The notes below the pieces were generated by a model that searched no databases, was not told where the DNA came from, and worked only from the letters and a program-made list of their open reading frames with translations. Source: Candidatus Centipeda massiliensis (lineage in GTDB: Bacteria; Bacillota; Negativicutes; Selenomonadales; Selenomonadaceae). Taken from it: a DNA stretch of 64,000 nucleotides. Positions within the stretch are counted from its first letter, which is position 1, and every line of letters begins with the position of its first letter. Shown here piece by piece: positions 1 through 9,022 of this stretch. The position numbers and the translations under genes were made by a program. Location: NCBI RefSeq assembly GCF_900290285.1, contig NZ_LT985756.1, forward strand, positions 88,390 through 152,389. Reading direction: 5' to 3'.

Positions 1-1394
1 TTAATAGAATTAAAATTCCATATCCCAACCGCGAACAACAACAGCCCATATATCACGCCCCCCTTGAAGGCGTCCAAATTAACAACAATAATATAATACA
101 GTATCACAATCATAAATGTAATACCTTCTGCCCCCATTGAATACCGTTCTATACAAAGCGCCCTCTTAATTATTTTCATCCCCATAATATGTTTACAGAC
201 AAAAATAGAAACAAGGCACATCATAACATTTATTACAGAGCACATATCCAACCAAATGATTACCCCAAAAAGCACGCTTACAAGCAGGCTCACGACATTT
301 GTATATAAAATTTGTTTTTCTTGTCTTATCACCTTTAATATTGTCGATTCCAATGATGTCCATTTTATATCATATATGCACATAGGGAACAAAAGCCCCA
401 TATATATAAAGCTGTCTACATAATTGGGAAGCCATATTGTCAATAAAACACATAACGGGAAATATAGCCATTGCAAACATAAACCAAAATAGCATAACAG
501 ATCATTCGTAAGCACAAAACTATCCTTTATATATTTTTCATTGATCCGCCTCATTGCCGGGAACAACGCCAAACTAGCTGCATTTGATAGTACAACAAAA
601 GCTCCAACAGCACTAATTGCCAAAGATACCTTACCGAAGGTAATTATATCCCACTTGTTTTCAATCAAAAATCTAAAAATACCTATTGATAACATACTGG
701 AAAAATTAGAAAAATATAAATTCACCCCACAAGACCAGTTTTCTACAATCTCAGAAACAGCTTTTTTAAGGTTTGCGACGCCGCTGCTTCGGAGCTCCGG
801 CATAATTCTTCTGACATATAAGTATGAACAGCCTCTTGCCAGCAAGTCTATAAAGCATATTACTTCAAAGGAATTTTGCTTATGAAAAATAAAGTAGATT
901 ATACTCAATGATATAAATACTATTCTTTCTAAGAGCATCACCTTGGCATATTCCGCCATTCTCGCCGTGGTGAGCAAAAGTTGTGAGTAAAATATCCTAA
1001 TACCGGCTAAAACAAATGCTATGGCACAAATCATAAATACAATACCTTTTTCGGTATCCGGTTCGAACCCGCCTATAGCAAATATGATGGTTGCCATGAG
1101 AACTTCTATAATCGTTAAAAACTTGAATTGAGCATACAGCAGCGGGAACTCCAATTCCTTATAACGGACTCCGCCATACCTCAAATAAATTCCGTCAATG
1201 ATTCCAAGATGTCCAAAAATGACAAAAGACGAATAAAACAAATATAACTGAAAATAAGAATAATCCACTTCCGATAGCACTTTAGGGAAAATCAGTGTAA
1301 TAGATACAGAAATAAGCAGGGACAAAAAATTCGAACTAAACACCGCAAAAAAACCATACAAAAACTTCAATTTACCTTTTTTCATACCCAGCAT
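1..1394 (-). CDS. Wzx-like polysaccharide flippase, partial (runs off the left edge)
   Basis: The reverse strand is open from position 1394 to the window edge, about 464 codons, with no stop, so the C-terminus lies outside. The protein is a chain of hydrophobic helices beginning MLGMKKGKLKFLYGFF, in the manner of MATE/PST-type flippases (Wzx) that move undecaprenyl-linked repeat units across the inner membrane. Two in-frame ATGs (1394 and 1385) are possible; the first lies 2 bases after the wzy stop, with GG-rich bases upstream, suggesting translational coupling. Flippase identity is inferred from topology and from the neighbouring Wzy-like gene rather than from a catalytic motif. The gene is strongly AT-rich compared with the chromosome to its right, as is usual for exchanged surface-polysaccharide genes. 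Confidence 0.75.
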   Translation of the reverse strand, partial: MLGMKKGKLKFLYGFFAVFSSNFLSLLISVSITLIFPKVLSEVDYSYFQLYLFYSSFVIFGHLGIIDGIYLRYGGVRYKELEFPLLYAQFKFLTIIEVLMATIIFAIGGFEPDTEKGIVFMICAIAFVLAGIRIFYSQLLLTTARMAEYAKVMLLERIVFISLSIIYFIFHKQNSFEVICFIDLLARGCSYLYVRRIMPELRSSGVANLKKAVSEIVENWSCGVNLYFSNFSSMLSIGIFRFLIENKWDIITFGKVSLAISAVGAFVVLSNAASLALFPAMRRINEKYIKDSFVLTNDLLCYFGLCLQWLYFPLCVLLTIWLPNYVDSFIYMGLLFPMCIYDIKWTSLESTILKVIRQEKQILYTNVVSLLVSVLFGVIIWLDMCSVINVMMCLVSIFVCKHIMGMKIIKRALCIERYSMGAEGITFMIVILYYIIVVNLDAFKGGVIYGLLLFAVGIWNFNSI

Positions 1395-1396
1395 TC

Positions 1397-2503
1397 TTAC
1401 CTGTCGTCACCAAAGCTCAAATTAGCTTTATATGTAATATTCCCTGCCGACGCTCTCAAATCAGTATCATGCCCTGTCTGAGCCGCATTGATTCCGTACA
1501 AAAAGGTCACACTATACACGAAGACAATCGACGTAATCAATAAAGCTTTTTGTCTTATTTTATTTTTACACAACAGTATAATCCACGCTATAATAAATAC
1601 GGCTGAAAAAAACGCCACTATCCTTGAATAAGGTCTTACTAGCATAAATTTCATCATCGTACATAGCGAGAGCAGAACTCCTATCACATATTCATCCCTA
1701 ATATTCCAATCGAGTTGTTTAATCAAAAAGAGAAATTGAAAGAGAAAAAACCATGCACTTAGACCTAAACCAACATCCGTATCCAAGGGGACAAAATCTA
1801 TATAGTTCTCATAAATTCCAAGTTGCGATATTGTCCAGGAAGCCCAAATATACTTAAATGAAGTAAATGATAATACAATTGCAATACAAGTAAGAATTAC
1901 ATATTTCCCCTTGCTTATATGCATCTTAAGTACAAGCGGCAGAACAAGCATCGCCAATGCGCTTATATGTATAAATGCAGCGATTAGACACCATATAATA
2001 TATTTTTTATTGTTATTTTCTATTAAATATCTATATGCATACAACAATATCGCAATCGCTAAATACTGTCTCACCACATTCATCGAGAACCACCAGCCCA
2101 TATCAAAAGCCGATATGATCCACAAAGATATGAATAGCAGAATATAGCGCCTATCTTTTACATACACTTTTGCTGATTTCCATATAAATACGGCTATAGC
2201 GACACTGTAAAAAGCAAACACACATTGGTAGCCTAATTCTGCTTTTTGAATTATCGTGGATAATATTTGAAACGATATCTCCGGATAAGGTAAAATTTCA
2301 TCCATCACATCACATAAAAAAAACAGTTCTATATAGCTTGAATAATCTTCTCCAATATTGTTTCTTACGGCGGACATAATGGTTACGATCACCAATAGAA
2401 ACCATGCCAGTATCGGTACTTCCTTCTTTATCATAAATAAGGAAACTATATTTATTCCAATAACCAGAAGAACGATCCCAACCCACGTCTCCAATATATT
2501 CAC
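1397..2503 (-). CDS. EpsG/Wzy-family polysaccharide polymerase
   Basis: This 368-residue polytopic membrane protein has about ten hydrophobic helices. Near residues 45-57 it carries RNNIGEDYSSY, matching the conserved R-x-N-x-G-x-D-Y signature of the EpsG family. EpsG/Wzy proteins join lipid-linked repeat units at the periplasmic face of the inner membrane. The start appears to be GTG, with no strong Shine-Dalgarno sequence, so the exact N-terminus is uncertain. It lies 2 bases upstream of the flippase gene and follows the SDR enzyme by about 80 bases. Base composition is markedly AT-rich. Alternative: an O-antigen ligase-type protein, which is less likely because the EpsG signature is clear. 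Confidence 0.82.
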   Translation of the reverse strand: MNILETWVGIVLLVIGINIVSLFMIKKEVPILAWFLLVIVTIMSAVRNNIGEDYSSYIELFFLCDVMDEILPYPEISFQILSTIIQKAELGYQCVFAFYSVAIAVFIWKSAKVYVKDRRYILLFISLWIISAFDMGWWFSMNVVRQYLAIAILLYAYRYLIENNNKKYIIWCLIAAFIHISALAMLVLPLVLKMHISKGKYVILTCIAIVLSFTSFKYIWASWTISQLGIYENYIDFVPLDTDVGLGLSAWFFLFQFLFLIKQLDWNIRDEYVIGVLLSLCTMMKFMLVRPYSRIVAFFSAVFIIAWIILLCKNKIRQKALLITSIVFVYSVTFLYGINAAQTGHDTDLRASAGNITYKANLSFGDDR

Positions 2504-2584
2504 CCACCAATATTATTAAAAGGAAGCGCCGACAAAACAAACCTTCGGATTGGTACAGTTTTTCTATCAATGAATTGAATGGTG

Positions 2585-3655
2585 CTAATAATCACATATC
2601 GCTATCATGCGCTCATACATATCCTTCAAATCCCGGCAAGGCTGCCATCCAAGCTGCCGGATTTTTTTCGTATCAAGATTCATATAGAGTTCCGGCGGAT
2701 AAACGGAGGCACTTTTTTCATCTTCACGAATAACAACACCTACAGGCGATCCATATTTTTCCAAAACAACGGGAAGATTAGCTACACATTCCGCCATCTC
2801 ACGAATCGAGCAGTAGGAATCTTCATTCGCAGCATTATACGCCTCGCCATTCTTTCCGCAGAGAAGCACAGAAAGCATAGCGGTAACCGCATCTGCAGTA
2901 TATAGGTATGAGTGTTCTGTTCCCCCCTTCGTCTTTAGTACAAGATCTTCTCCCCGCAGAGCCGACCGCATGAGCTGAGCGAACACGCGGTTGTCATTTC
3001 GAGGTACACCGGCACCAAAGGTTTGTGTGAGTCGAATAACCTTTGCAGGCACCCCATACTCGGCAGCGTATGCGCAACAAAGAGCTTCTACCATACGCTT
3101 TACCTCAGGATAGGAGTTGCGTGGTTGCATCGTATCAACAAAGCTCTCATGGGCTTCCTCCACTTTTTCTCTGCGGTGAAGTGCACCATAGACCTCCATA
3201 CTGGATAGGAAGAGAAATGATTGGATGCGCTTCTTACGGGCAAACTCAAGAAGCGAAATGGAACCCGTGAGATTTTCACGAATGGTCTCCACGGGATGCT
3301 CGGCAAAATAACGGCTCGCAGTCGGACTGGCTCCATGGATAATGTAGTCAACTTTTTCTCCAATGACAGGGATATGCATCAGATCTCCACACAGAAAGGA
3401 GAGGGGAGCTCCTGCTGCCAAAAGCTCGCAAAACCGTCCTTTTGCACGTTCTTCGTTTCGAATCAATGCAAGAATACGCAACGGAATCGCCCGATACAGA
3501 GCAGCATAGGAAAGTGCGGAGATGAGATTAAATCCGAGGAGTCCTGTGCCACCTGTAATAAGTACGGTCTTCCCCTTTAGATCCCCCCAAGGCAGAAACG
3601 AGGCATTTGCAATATACTCCATATCCTCACGAAATATATCATTTTCAATCCACAT
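2585..3655 (-). CDS. NAD-dependent epimerase/dehydratase (extended SDR)
   Basis: A 356-residue extended short-chain dehydrogenase. The Rossmann nucleotide-binding loop GGTGLLG is at residues 35-41, followed by an SSMEVYG segment and the catalytic YPEVK (Y-x3-K) near residue 180. This family modifies nucleotide-activated sugars or polyols. It directly follows an IspD/TarI-type cytidylyltransferase, so a CDP-linked sugar or polyol is a reasonable substrate guess, but the sequence alone does not fix it. The ATG at 3655 has GAGGGG about six bases upstream. It is read in the same direction as, and within, the polysaccharide operon. Confidence 0.85.
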   Translation of the reverse strand: MWIENDIFREDMEYIANASFLPWGDLKGKTVLITGGTGLLGFNLISALSYAALYRAIPLRILALIRNEERAKGRFCELLAAGAPLSFLCGDLMHIPVIGEKVDYIIHGASPTASRYFAEHPVETIRENLTGSISLLEFARKKRIQSFLFLSSMEVYGALHRREKVEEAHESFVDTMQPRNSYPEVKRMVEALCCAYAAEYGVPAKVIRLTQTFGAGVPRNDNRVFAQLMRSALRGEDLVLKTKGGTEHSYLYTADAVTAMLSVLLCGKNGEAYNAANEDSYCSIREMAECVANLPVVLEKYGSPVGVVIREDEKSASVYPPELYMNLDTKKIRQLGWQPCRDLKDMYERMIAICDY

Positions 3656-3701
3656 AGGAATCCCCTCTCATGAAAATTACTTTTAGAGCGACCATTATGG
3701 C

Positions 3702-4424
3702 TCAAATCCCGGCAATCTGCATATTCTCGCGCGCATCCAACAGTGCACGGAAGAGATAAAAGTCCGTCGGCGTAGTAATCTTGATATTCTCAACGGATCC
3801 CGTCACCATATAAAGATGCGCGCCGTAATACTGCATCATCATTGCCGAGTCAATGAAATCGTTCCGCCCCTCAGCCTTTGCCTGTAAATGTGCTCGATAG
3901 AGCTCAGCAAGATAAAAACATTGCGGTGCACGCGCCATAGCGCAATGGGAACGATTGAAGATCTGTCCCACCTCATCCGCCTCGCTTTGAACAAAAATAG
4001 TTTCAATCGCAGGTGTCGTTGTTACTGCATTTCCATGAAGTTCCACAGACGTCAAACACATAGTAATCGTTTCTTCGTCGATGAGAGGCCGTACACCATC
4101 GTGTACTAAAACGACATCTTTTTCACTCTTTGAGATCTGTCGCGCACACGTAAGCCCTGCGAATATCGATTCCTGTCCCGTTTCTCCACCAGGTACAACA
4201 TCGACAACCTTTGGGAGATGATAGTCACGTATTAACTTGTTTGCATATTCGATCCACGATGCAATGCAAACAAGTACAATCGCATCAACTTGTGGATGAT
4301 TCTGAAAGTGCTCCAGCGTGTAGATAAGAACAGGTTTTCCGTGCATTTTCAAAAACTGCTTCGGTATTGCCTTTGTGTTCATACGCTTGCCTGCACCGCC
4401 GGCAAAGATCACCGCAATATTCAT
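3702..4424 (-). CDS. IspD/TarI-family cytidylyltransferase
   Basis: A 240-residue nucleotidyltransferase. The N-terminal AGGAGKRM and the IPKQFL motif a few residues later are typical of the IspD/TarI family, which forms CDP-methylerythritol (IspD) or CDP-ribitol (TarI/Bcs1). Later family segments VVPGGETGQES and VLVHDGVRPL are also present. Its place inside a capsule or O-antigen operon, next to an SDR enzyme, favours a polyol-phosphate role (TarI-like) over isoprenoid synthesis; that is inference. The ATG at 4424 has GAGGTA upstream. The gene begins just downstream of a short orphan reading frame that may be the end of a lost gene. Confidence 0.8.
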   Translation of the reverse strand: MNIAVIFAGGAGKRMNTKAIPKQFLKMHGKPVLIYTLEHFQNHPQVDAIVLVCIASWIEYANKLIRDYHLPKVVDVVPGGETGQESIFAGLTCARQISKSEKDVVLVHDGVRPLIDEETITMCLTSVELHGNAVTTTPAIETIFVQSEADEVGQIFNRSHCAMARAPQCFYLAELYRAHLQAKAEGRNDFIDSAMMMQYYGAHLYMVTGSVENIKITTPTDFYLFRALLDARENMQIAGI

Positions 4425-4427
4425 AGA

Positions 4428-4667
4428 CTATACCTCATACATTTCAAAAAATAGAAGTAACTCCTCTACAGCTGTTCCCCTTCTTGATTCATTGATAAAA
4501 TGAACTTTGTCAGATTTGCACTTTTCACCTGATTGAGAAGGATAACTAAATGTAGAGATATGTTCTGTTGAGAATTTTTCAAAAAACATGCTAAAATAAA
4601 GTACTGATTCTATATGTGTTCCATTCGCCCCTTTCGATGATTCCGGGCTTACGAAAACTACATCCCC
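4428..4667 (-). pseudogene. C-terminal remnant of an unrecognised gene
   Basis: Between the glycosyltransferase stop and the cytidylyltransferase start, one reverse-strand frame is open for 80 codons and reads like real protein (ending AVEELLLFFEMYEV). Its only ATG is internal, at 4589, and has no Shine-Dalgarno sequence; there is no start near the 5' end of the frame. The simplest reading is that the 5' part of a gene was deleted when the operon was rearranged, leaving a C-terminal tail. A functional 53-residue protein starting at 4589 is possible but less likely. I do not recognise the family. Confidence 0.35.
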
Positions 4668-5419
4668 CTATAGTGTTTATGTAGTCCCCGCGCGGCATAG
4701 AACATCAGATAATAGACGGATTTTAACCATGAGAGTCCTTGCGTCTTACGATACACCTGCCACGTCCACGCAAGGCTTTGTTGTTTGCTTGCAGTGAGCG
4801 AATCTGCACTCTTACGATAGCGTGCGAGATCCTCATGCAGGGCGTAGGCTCGCCCTCCTCCTTGATGCAACAGATTCAACCATGTCACATAGTCTTCATG
4901 ACGAACATGCGGCATTTCAATATGTGGAAATATCTTGCGATCAAGCATGACTGTCAGACAGCCGATATCATTCCCCTTCAGAAGCTCATGATAATCGACG
5001 CTATCATGTGTACGTATTAACTTTCCTGGCATCGCCGGATCTTTATAAAACTGTCGATATTCTGTATACGTAAACCCGCTGCCATTGCATTGCATAAACT
5101 CAAGCTGTCGTTTCAATTTATTGGGAAGCCAGAGATCATCACTGTCGAGAAAGGCCAGATAGCGACCTTCTGCAGTTCTAATAGCTCTGTTGCGGGCTTC
5201 TGCGACCCCCATGTTATACTCTTGACGATAATATTTTATGCGCGAGTCCGTATGCACATACTCTCGAACAGTCTCGGCAGTCATATCCGTTGATGCATCA
5301 TCTACCACAATCAATTCCCATTGTGTATGAGTTTGATCTAGAACAGACGAAATGGATCCGCCAATAAATGTCGCACTGTTGTAAGCAGGCATAATTACGG
5401 AAACAAGTTTATCCTGCAC
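4658..5419 (-). CDS. Family 2 glycosyltransferase
   Basis: A 253-residue GT-A glycosyltransferase. It shows VSVIMPAYNSATFI at the N-terminus, VVDDASTD near residue 40 and the metal-binding FLDSDDLW near residue 90, all GT2 hallmarks; the overall look is TuaG-like. It should transfer a sugar from a nucleotide donor onto the lipid-linked repeat unit at the cytoplasmic face of the inner membrane. The start is GTG and overlaps the stop of the upstream sugar-phosphate transferase by one base. It is the only recognisable glycosyltransferase apart from the initiating enzyme in this window, so either the repeat unit is short or further transferases lie to the left. Confidence 0.88.
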   Translation of the reverse strand: MQDKLVSVIMPAYNSATFIGGSISSVLDQTHTQWELIVVDDASTDMTAETVREYVHTDSRIKYYRQEYNMGVAEARNRAIRTAEGRYLAFLDSDDLWLPNKLKRQLEFMQCNGSGFTYTEYRQFYKDPAMPGKLIRTHDSVDYHELLKGNDIGCLTVMLDRKIFPHIEMPHVRHEDYVTWLNLLHQGGGRAYALHEDLARYRKSADSLTASKQQSLAWTWQVYRKTQGLSWLKSVYYLMFYAARGLHKHYRGM

Positions 5420-6810
5420 TAAAAATCACCATATATATCTTTCCGAATATCATATTTCGTCAAGTCAATCTCCTCTTGAAATTGAGCTGTACCTTCTGTT
5501 GCACTTTTCGTAAATAAGACCTTAACGGTCTGTATAATAATAGTCAAATCCGTCAAAATACTACAACGCTGAATATACATCAAATCATAAATCAATTTGT
5601 CAAACGGCGTGGTATTATATTTCCCATAGACCTGTGCAAGCCCTGTAATACCGGGCTTTACGTTATGGCGGTATGCGTATTCAGGCATCTCCTCAATGTA
5701 TTGTTCAACAAAAAAAGGACGCTCCGGACGTGGACCAACGATGCTCATATCTCCAACAAGAACATTCCAGATCTGAGGAAGTTCATCCAATCGAACAGCA
5801 CGCAAGAACCGTCCCAAGGCTGTAATACGCGGGTCATTTTCTTGTGCAAGCATCGGACCGCTATATTTCTCCGCATCCACACGCATGGTACGGAATTTAT
5901 AAACACAAAACTCTTTCCCGTTTCTGCCCGTCCGCACCTGACTATAGAAAATCGGTCCACGATCACTAAACTTAATCGCAAGAGCTGTGAGCAGCATAAG
6001 GGGAAGCGCGCAGGCAAAACCAATCGCCGCAACGCTCAGATCAAGCCCACGCTTAAGTGTCCGCACTTCAAGGGTGGGGCGCAGTACCGACGGGCGAAAC
6101 ACGGGGATGTCATCAATCTTGTCAAGTTCTGCACCGCTACAAAAAATCTCGAATGTATTCGGTATCAGCAAAGGACGTTTTCCGTGCTGATAGCAAAAGT
6201 TAATCACTTGAACTTTATGGCGATGCCGCATACCGGGGCACATAATGATGACATCCACAGAGGCGGCGGACTCTTTCCATAGAGAGTTTTGCATGTCAGT
6301 ACAGACATACTTCAGCTTCATATTGAGATGACGCTGTCGGGAAAGTCGGTTATAAACGTGGGTACATTCTTCCTCAGAACCAATGAGCAGCACATCTCTC
6401 ACGGCATAGACATGCCGCTCAACCCGCCATGCGAGATAACGCCAAATCGACAGAAGAAAAAACTGCAAAAAAACCGTCAGGAGCAACACCGAGCGAGAGC
6501 AGGATAGCTCCTGGATAAAGAAACTAAGCGCAAAAATAAGAATCAGCGCGCAAAGATTCGTCACTGCAACGCTAAGCAAAACCTCTGCGAACCTTTTTGT
6601 AGCAATGGAATACAGCCCGTTGATATTTAGAAGCAGCCCAGTTAAAACAATAAGCAGAGGGAACAAACTCCCATAAGAGTATAGATTGGCGGGCAGCATG
6701 TCGTCGTTTAAAATGATAGAAACCGAGATGAGATAGGATACGCCCATCAACAGAATATCTCCAACGAGCATAACCAACTTACGCGATTTTGGAAACTGTT
6801 GCAGGCGCAT
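5419..6810 (-). CDS. Polyprenyl-phosphate sugar-1-phosphate transferase (WbaP/EPS initiating enzyme)
   Basis: A 463-residue initiating glycosyltransferase. N-terminal transmembrane helices (about residues 10-130) are followed by a CoA-binding-like domain. A C-terminal bacterial sugar-transferase domain begins KRGLDL near residue 255 and contains VYKFRTMR, RLDELPQ and SIVGPRPERPFF. The enzyme links the first sugar phosphate to undecaprenyl phosphate, starting repeat-unit assembly. The ATG at 6810 has GGGGGGAGAAT directly upstream. It follows wzz by about 20 bases and overlaps the next glycosyltransferase by one base, so it is an operon member. The first sugar cannot be told from the sequence. 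Confidence 0.92.
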   Translation of the reverse strand: MRLQQFPKSRKLVMLVGDILLMGVSYLISVSIILNDDMLPANLYSYGSLFPLLIVLTGLLLNINGLYSIATKRFAEVLLSVAVTNLCALILIFALSFFIQELSCSRSVLLLTVFLQFFLLSIWRYLAWRVERHVYAVRDVLLIGSEEECTHVYNRLSRQRHLNMKLKYVCTDMQNSLWKESAASVDVIIMCPGMRHRHKVQVINFCYQHGKRPLLIPNTFEIFCSGAELDKIDDIPVFRPSVLRPTLEVRTLKRGLDLSVAAIGFACALPLMLLTALAIKFSDRGPIFYSQVRTGRNGKEFCVYKFRTMRVDAEKYSGPMLAQENDPRITALGRFLRAVRLDELPQIWNVLVGDMSIVGPRPERPFFVEQYIEEMPEYAYRHNVKPGITGLAQVYGKYNTTPFDKLIYDLMYIQRCSILTDLTIIIQTVKVLFTKSATEGTAQFQEEIDLTKYDIRKDIYGDF

Positions 6811-6828
6811 ATTCTCCCCCCATTTCTC

Positions 6829-8169
6829 TTATTGTTGTCTCTTGTATAGAATGACGCCGTACCCAAAAGCAAGGAAGCATCCAAGTAAAAAGCCCACTGC
6901 GGTAATCAGTGCCTTGCGCGGCGCTACCGGTTTCTCAATATCCGGCAGATCCGCAGGATCTACGATCTGGATGTCCATGCTCTCCATCGCCGCCTGGATC
7001 TTGTGCTGTTCACTCTGTTTGACCAGATTTAGATAGACTTCATTTTGAATGGTTACATTACGCTGAAGGCGAACATACTCAAGAACATCGTCCGGCAGCT
7101 TTCCGATCTCTTCTTCCTTTTTTCCCCACTCTTCTTCGACGGCTTTTTTGCTGGCTTTCGCGACAGAGAGTCCGACAGAAGCGAGTGCCTGCTGTTTTAG
7201 AAGTTCGGACTGGGTCGGATTCAGCGTCACGGCATTGGACTCCACAGAGGCAGTGACCTCGTTATGCAGACTCTTTTCAAGCTGCTGCAGTTCCTCCTCT
7301 GCACGTTGGATGCTAGGATGTTTGTCCGTATAATTCTGCCTGAGTCCGACAAGTTCGACCTGCTTTGCAACGATTTGGGAACGCAGTTCTTGTACGATTT
7401 TATTATCCGAGACACTATACACCCTACTGCTCATCTTTTGTTCCTCAAGCGCAGTATTTGCGGCATCTAGGGAGGCCTGTCCGGACTTGATGGAAACTTC
7501 GAAGTCCGCCATCGCCTTGTCAAACCCCAAGATTTGGCTGAGTGCATGCTTCACCTGATCATCGGGGCTGTATATTTTGTGCTCCTTGCTGAACGCTAGG
7601 AGTTTTGCCTCGGCATCCTCAGAGGCCTCTTTGCTCTCATCAATACGTTTTTCAAGGAATGTTACGAGTAGGGACTGCGTCTGCTGATTCATATCCGTCT
7701 GCATGAGAAGGAAGTTATCCACCACAGTCTGCGAGATGCGCTGCGCCTCTTCCGGTGACTCCCATCGCGCAGAAACTTCGATCAGATTTGTCCCCTTTGT
7801 ATTTTTGATATCAAGATATTTTTTTGCGAACGCCTTTGCGGTCGGTTTCTTTTCTTCCCCATCAAAGTCAAGGCTGTCAATAATCGGCTCAAGCACCGTC
7901 CGCGACTTCATCAACTCCATATAATTCATTGTCGGCGAGGATGCGCCGGACCCACCAAGCGCCGCAAGAGCCGCTGCCGTACCGGATGACGAAGCGTTTG
8001 CACTGCTCGTCTGTACCAATGTCGTGGACTCATACTGCTTCGGCAGGACAAACGCAATCACAAGAGCAACGAGCGTGCAAGCTCCAACGATGCCAAAAAT
8101 AACCGCCTTACGCTCACACATAACCCGAAACAGACGTCCGAGATCGATCGAATCTTCATTGCGTTCCAT
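6829..8169 (-). CDS. Wzz/GumC-type polysaccharide chain-length and export protein
   Basis: A 446-residue inner-membrane polysaccharide co-polymerase. It has an N-terminal Wzz domain with a membrane helix (about residues 30-50), a long periplasmic coiled-coil stretch (about 170-350) and a second helix near the C-terminus after the PRKALI segment. There is no C-terminal tyrosine-kinase domain, so it resembles Wzz or GumC rather than full-length Wzc. It sits directly after the Wza-like export gene, with GGAGGAG upstream of its ATG. The pair would form a trans-envelope export or length-control unit, as in diderm capsule and exopolysaccharide systems. Confidence 0.9.
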   Translation of the reverse strand: MERNEDSIDLGRLFRVMCERKAVIFGIVGACTLVALVIAFVLPKQYESTTLVQTSSANASSSGTAAALAALGGSGASSPTMNYMELMKSRTVLEPIIDSLDFDGEEKKPTAKAFAKKYLDIKNTKGTNLIEVSARWESPEEAQRISQTVVDNFLLMQTDMNQQTQSLLVTFLEKRIDESKEASEDAEAKLLAFSKEHKIYSPDDQVKHALSQILGFDKAMADFEVSIKSGQASLDAANTALEEQKMSSRVYSVSDNKIVQELRSQIVAKQVELVGLRQNYTDKHPSIQRAEEELQQLEKSLHNEVTASVESNAVTLNPTQSELLKQQALASVGLSVAKASKKAVEEEWGKKEEEIGKLPDDVLEYVRLQRNVTIQNEVYLNLVKQSEQHKIQAAMESMDIQIVDPADLPDIEKPVAPRKALITAVGFLLGCFLAFGYGVILYKRQQ

Positions 8170-8188
8170 TATTCAATCTCCTCCCGAC

Positions 8189-8947
8189 TTACTTCGTCAA
8201 AGCCTTATACATCGCCCACACGCTGACGTATGGCAGAACATCCTCGTCTAGCTTAATACCATTGGAACGCGGTACATAGATGATGTCTCCATCTTGAAGC
8301 ACGACGTTCTGTGTGAGATCATGTTTCTTGATGTAGTTTTTGATATTCAGCGTCTTATAGTACATGGTATCGCCCACAACGCGCAGCACCTGTACCTGTG
8401 TGCTGCGTCCACGACGTTTGATGCCGCCGGCAGAGGAGAGTGCTGCATAAGCGTTGAGATTATCAGCACCAAGCTCGTGAATTCCAGGTGCCCCCACTTC
8501 CCCCATGACATAGACCTTGCGGGGTCCGTAGGAACTCATGATCAGCGACATATCCGGGAAGCGCAGATACTGCCCCATGCGCTCCATCAGCACAGCCTTC
8601 GCCTCATCAAGAGTCAGTCCGGCAAGTTTCACGGAGCCGACATAAGGTAGCTGTGCATAGCCGTCGGGACCGATCATGATGTCGCTCATTCCGGCACCTT
8701 CAGGAAGTCCGATGACCTGGATATCAATGACATCATACTTCGTCAGGCGGTAGGTCTCAAGCAAACGATCCGGGCGAAGGGTAGCCGTCTTAAAGTCGCC
8801 GCCCTCGACAACACGATGCGGCATATCGCTCGCAATATCGGCATTGACAGAGGCATCCTCTGCCGCCTGTACGGACGGTGCCATGATGCCAACACATCCC
8901 GCAACAACAAGAGCGCCGAGTGCTGTGAGACCTTTCTTTCTTATCAT
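8189..8947 (-). CDS. Wza-like polysaccharide export protein (SLBB domain)
   Basis: A 252-residue periplasmic or outer-membrane export protein. A basic, hydrophobic signal sequence is followed by Poly_export and SLBB-type segments (YDVIDIQVIG, YAQLPYVGSVKLAGLTLDEA, VYVMGEVGAPG, LQDGDIIYVP). The signal peptide contains VAGC at residue 18, which could be a lipobox, but also a possible AxA signal-peptidase-I site after VQA; the anchoring mode is therefore open. It is shorter than E. coli Wza (about 380 residues) and lacks an obvious C-terminal membrane-spanning helix. It is the first gene of the operon, with AAGGAG before the ATG and a near-consensus promoter. Confidence 0.88.
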   Translation of the reverse strand: MIRKKGLTALGALVVAGCVGIMAPSVQAAEDASVNADIASDMPHRVVEGGDFKTATLRPDRLLETYRLTKYDVIDIQVIGLPEGAGMSDIMIGPDGYAQLPYVGSVKLAGLTLDEAKAVLMERMGQYLRFPDMSLIMSSYGPRKVYVMGEVGAPGIHELGADNLNAYAALSSAGGIKRRGRSTQVQVLRVVGDTMYYKTLNIKNYIKKHDLTQNVVLQDGDIIYVPRSNGIKLDEDVLPYVSVWAMYKALTK

Positions 8948-8985
8948 TTCAGACGGACTCCTTTTCTTATTACGACTTAGTCCTA

Positions 8986-9013
8986 AGTATACAAAATTTT
9001 GTTAGGTTGTCAA
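8986..9013 (-). promoter_or_regulatory. Sigma-A-type promoter of the polysaccharide operon
   Basis: On the reverse strand, a perfect -35 TTGACA (9008-9013) is followed after 16 bases by TATACT (8986-8991). Transcription would begin near 8979, leaving about 30 bases of leader before the wza ATG at 8947. No operator is obvious. It is the only strong promoter seen for the leftward operon. Confidence 0.8.
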
Positions 9014-9022
9014 CCTATTGTG

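Noticed and set aside
541-885. A 114-codon rightward frame in the left-end region
   Set aside because: It lies opposite the open flippase frame, which is the only frame giving membrane-protein sequence across the whole segment.
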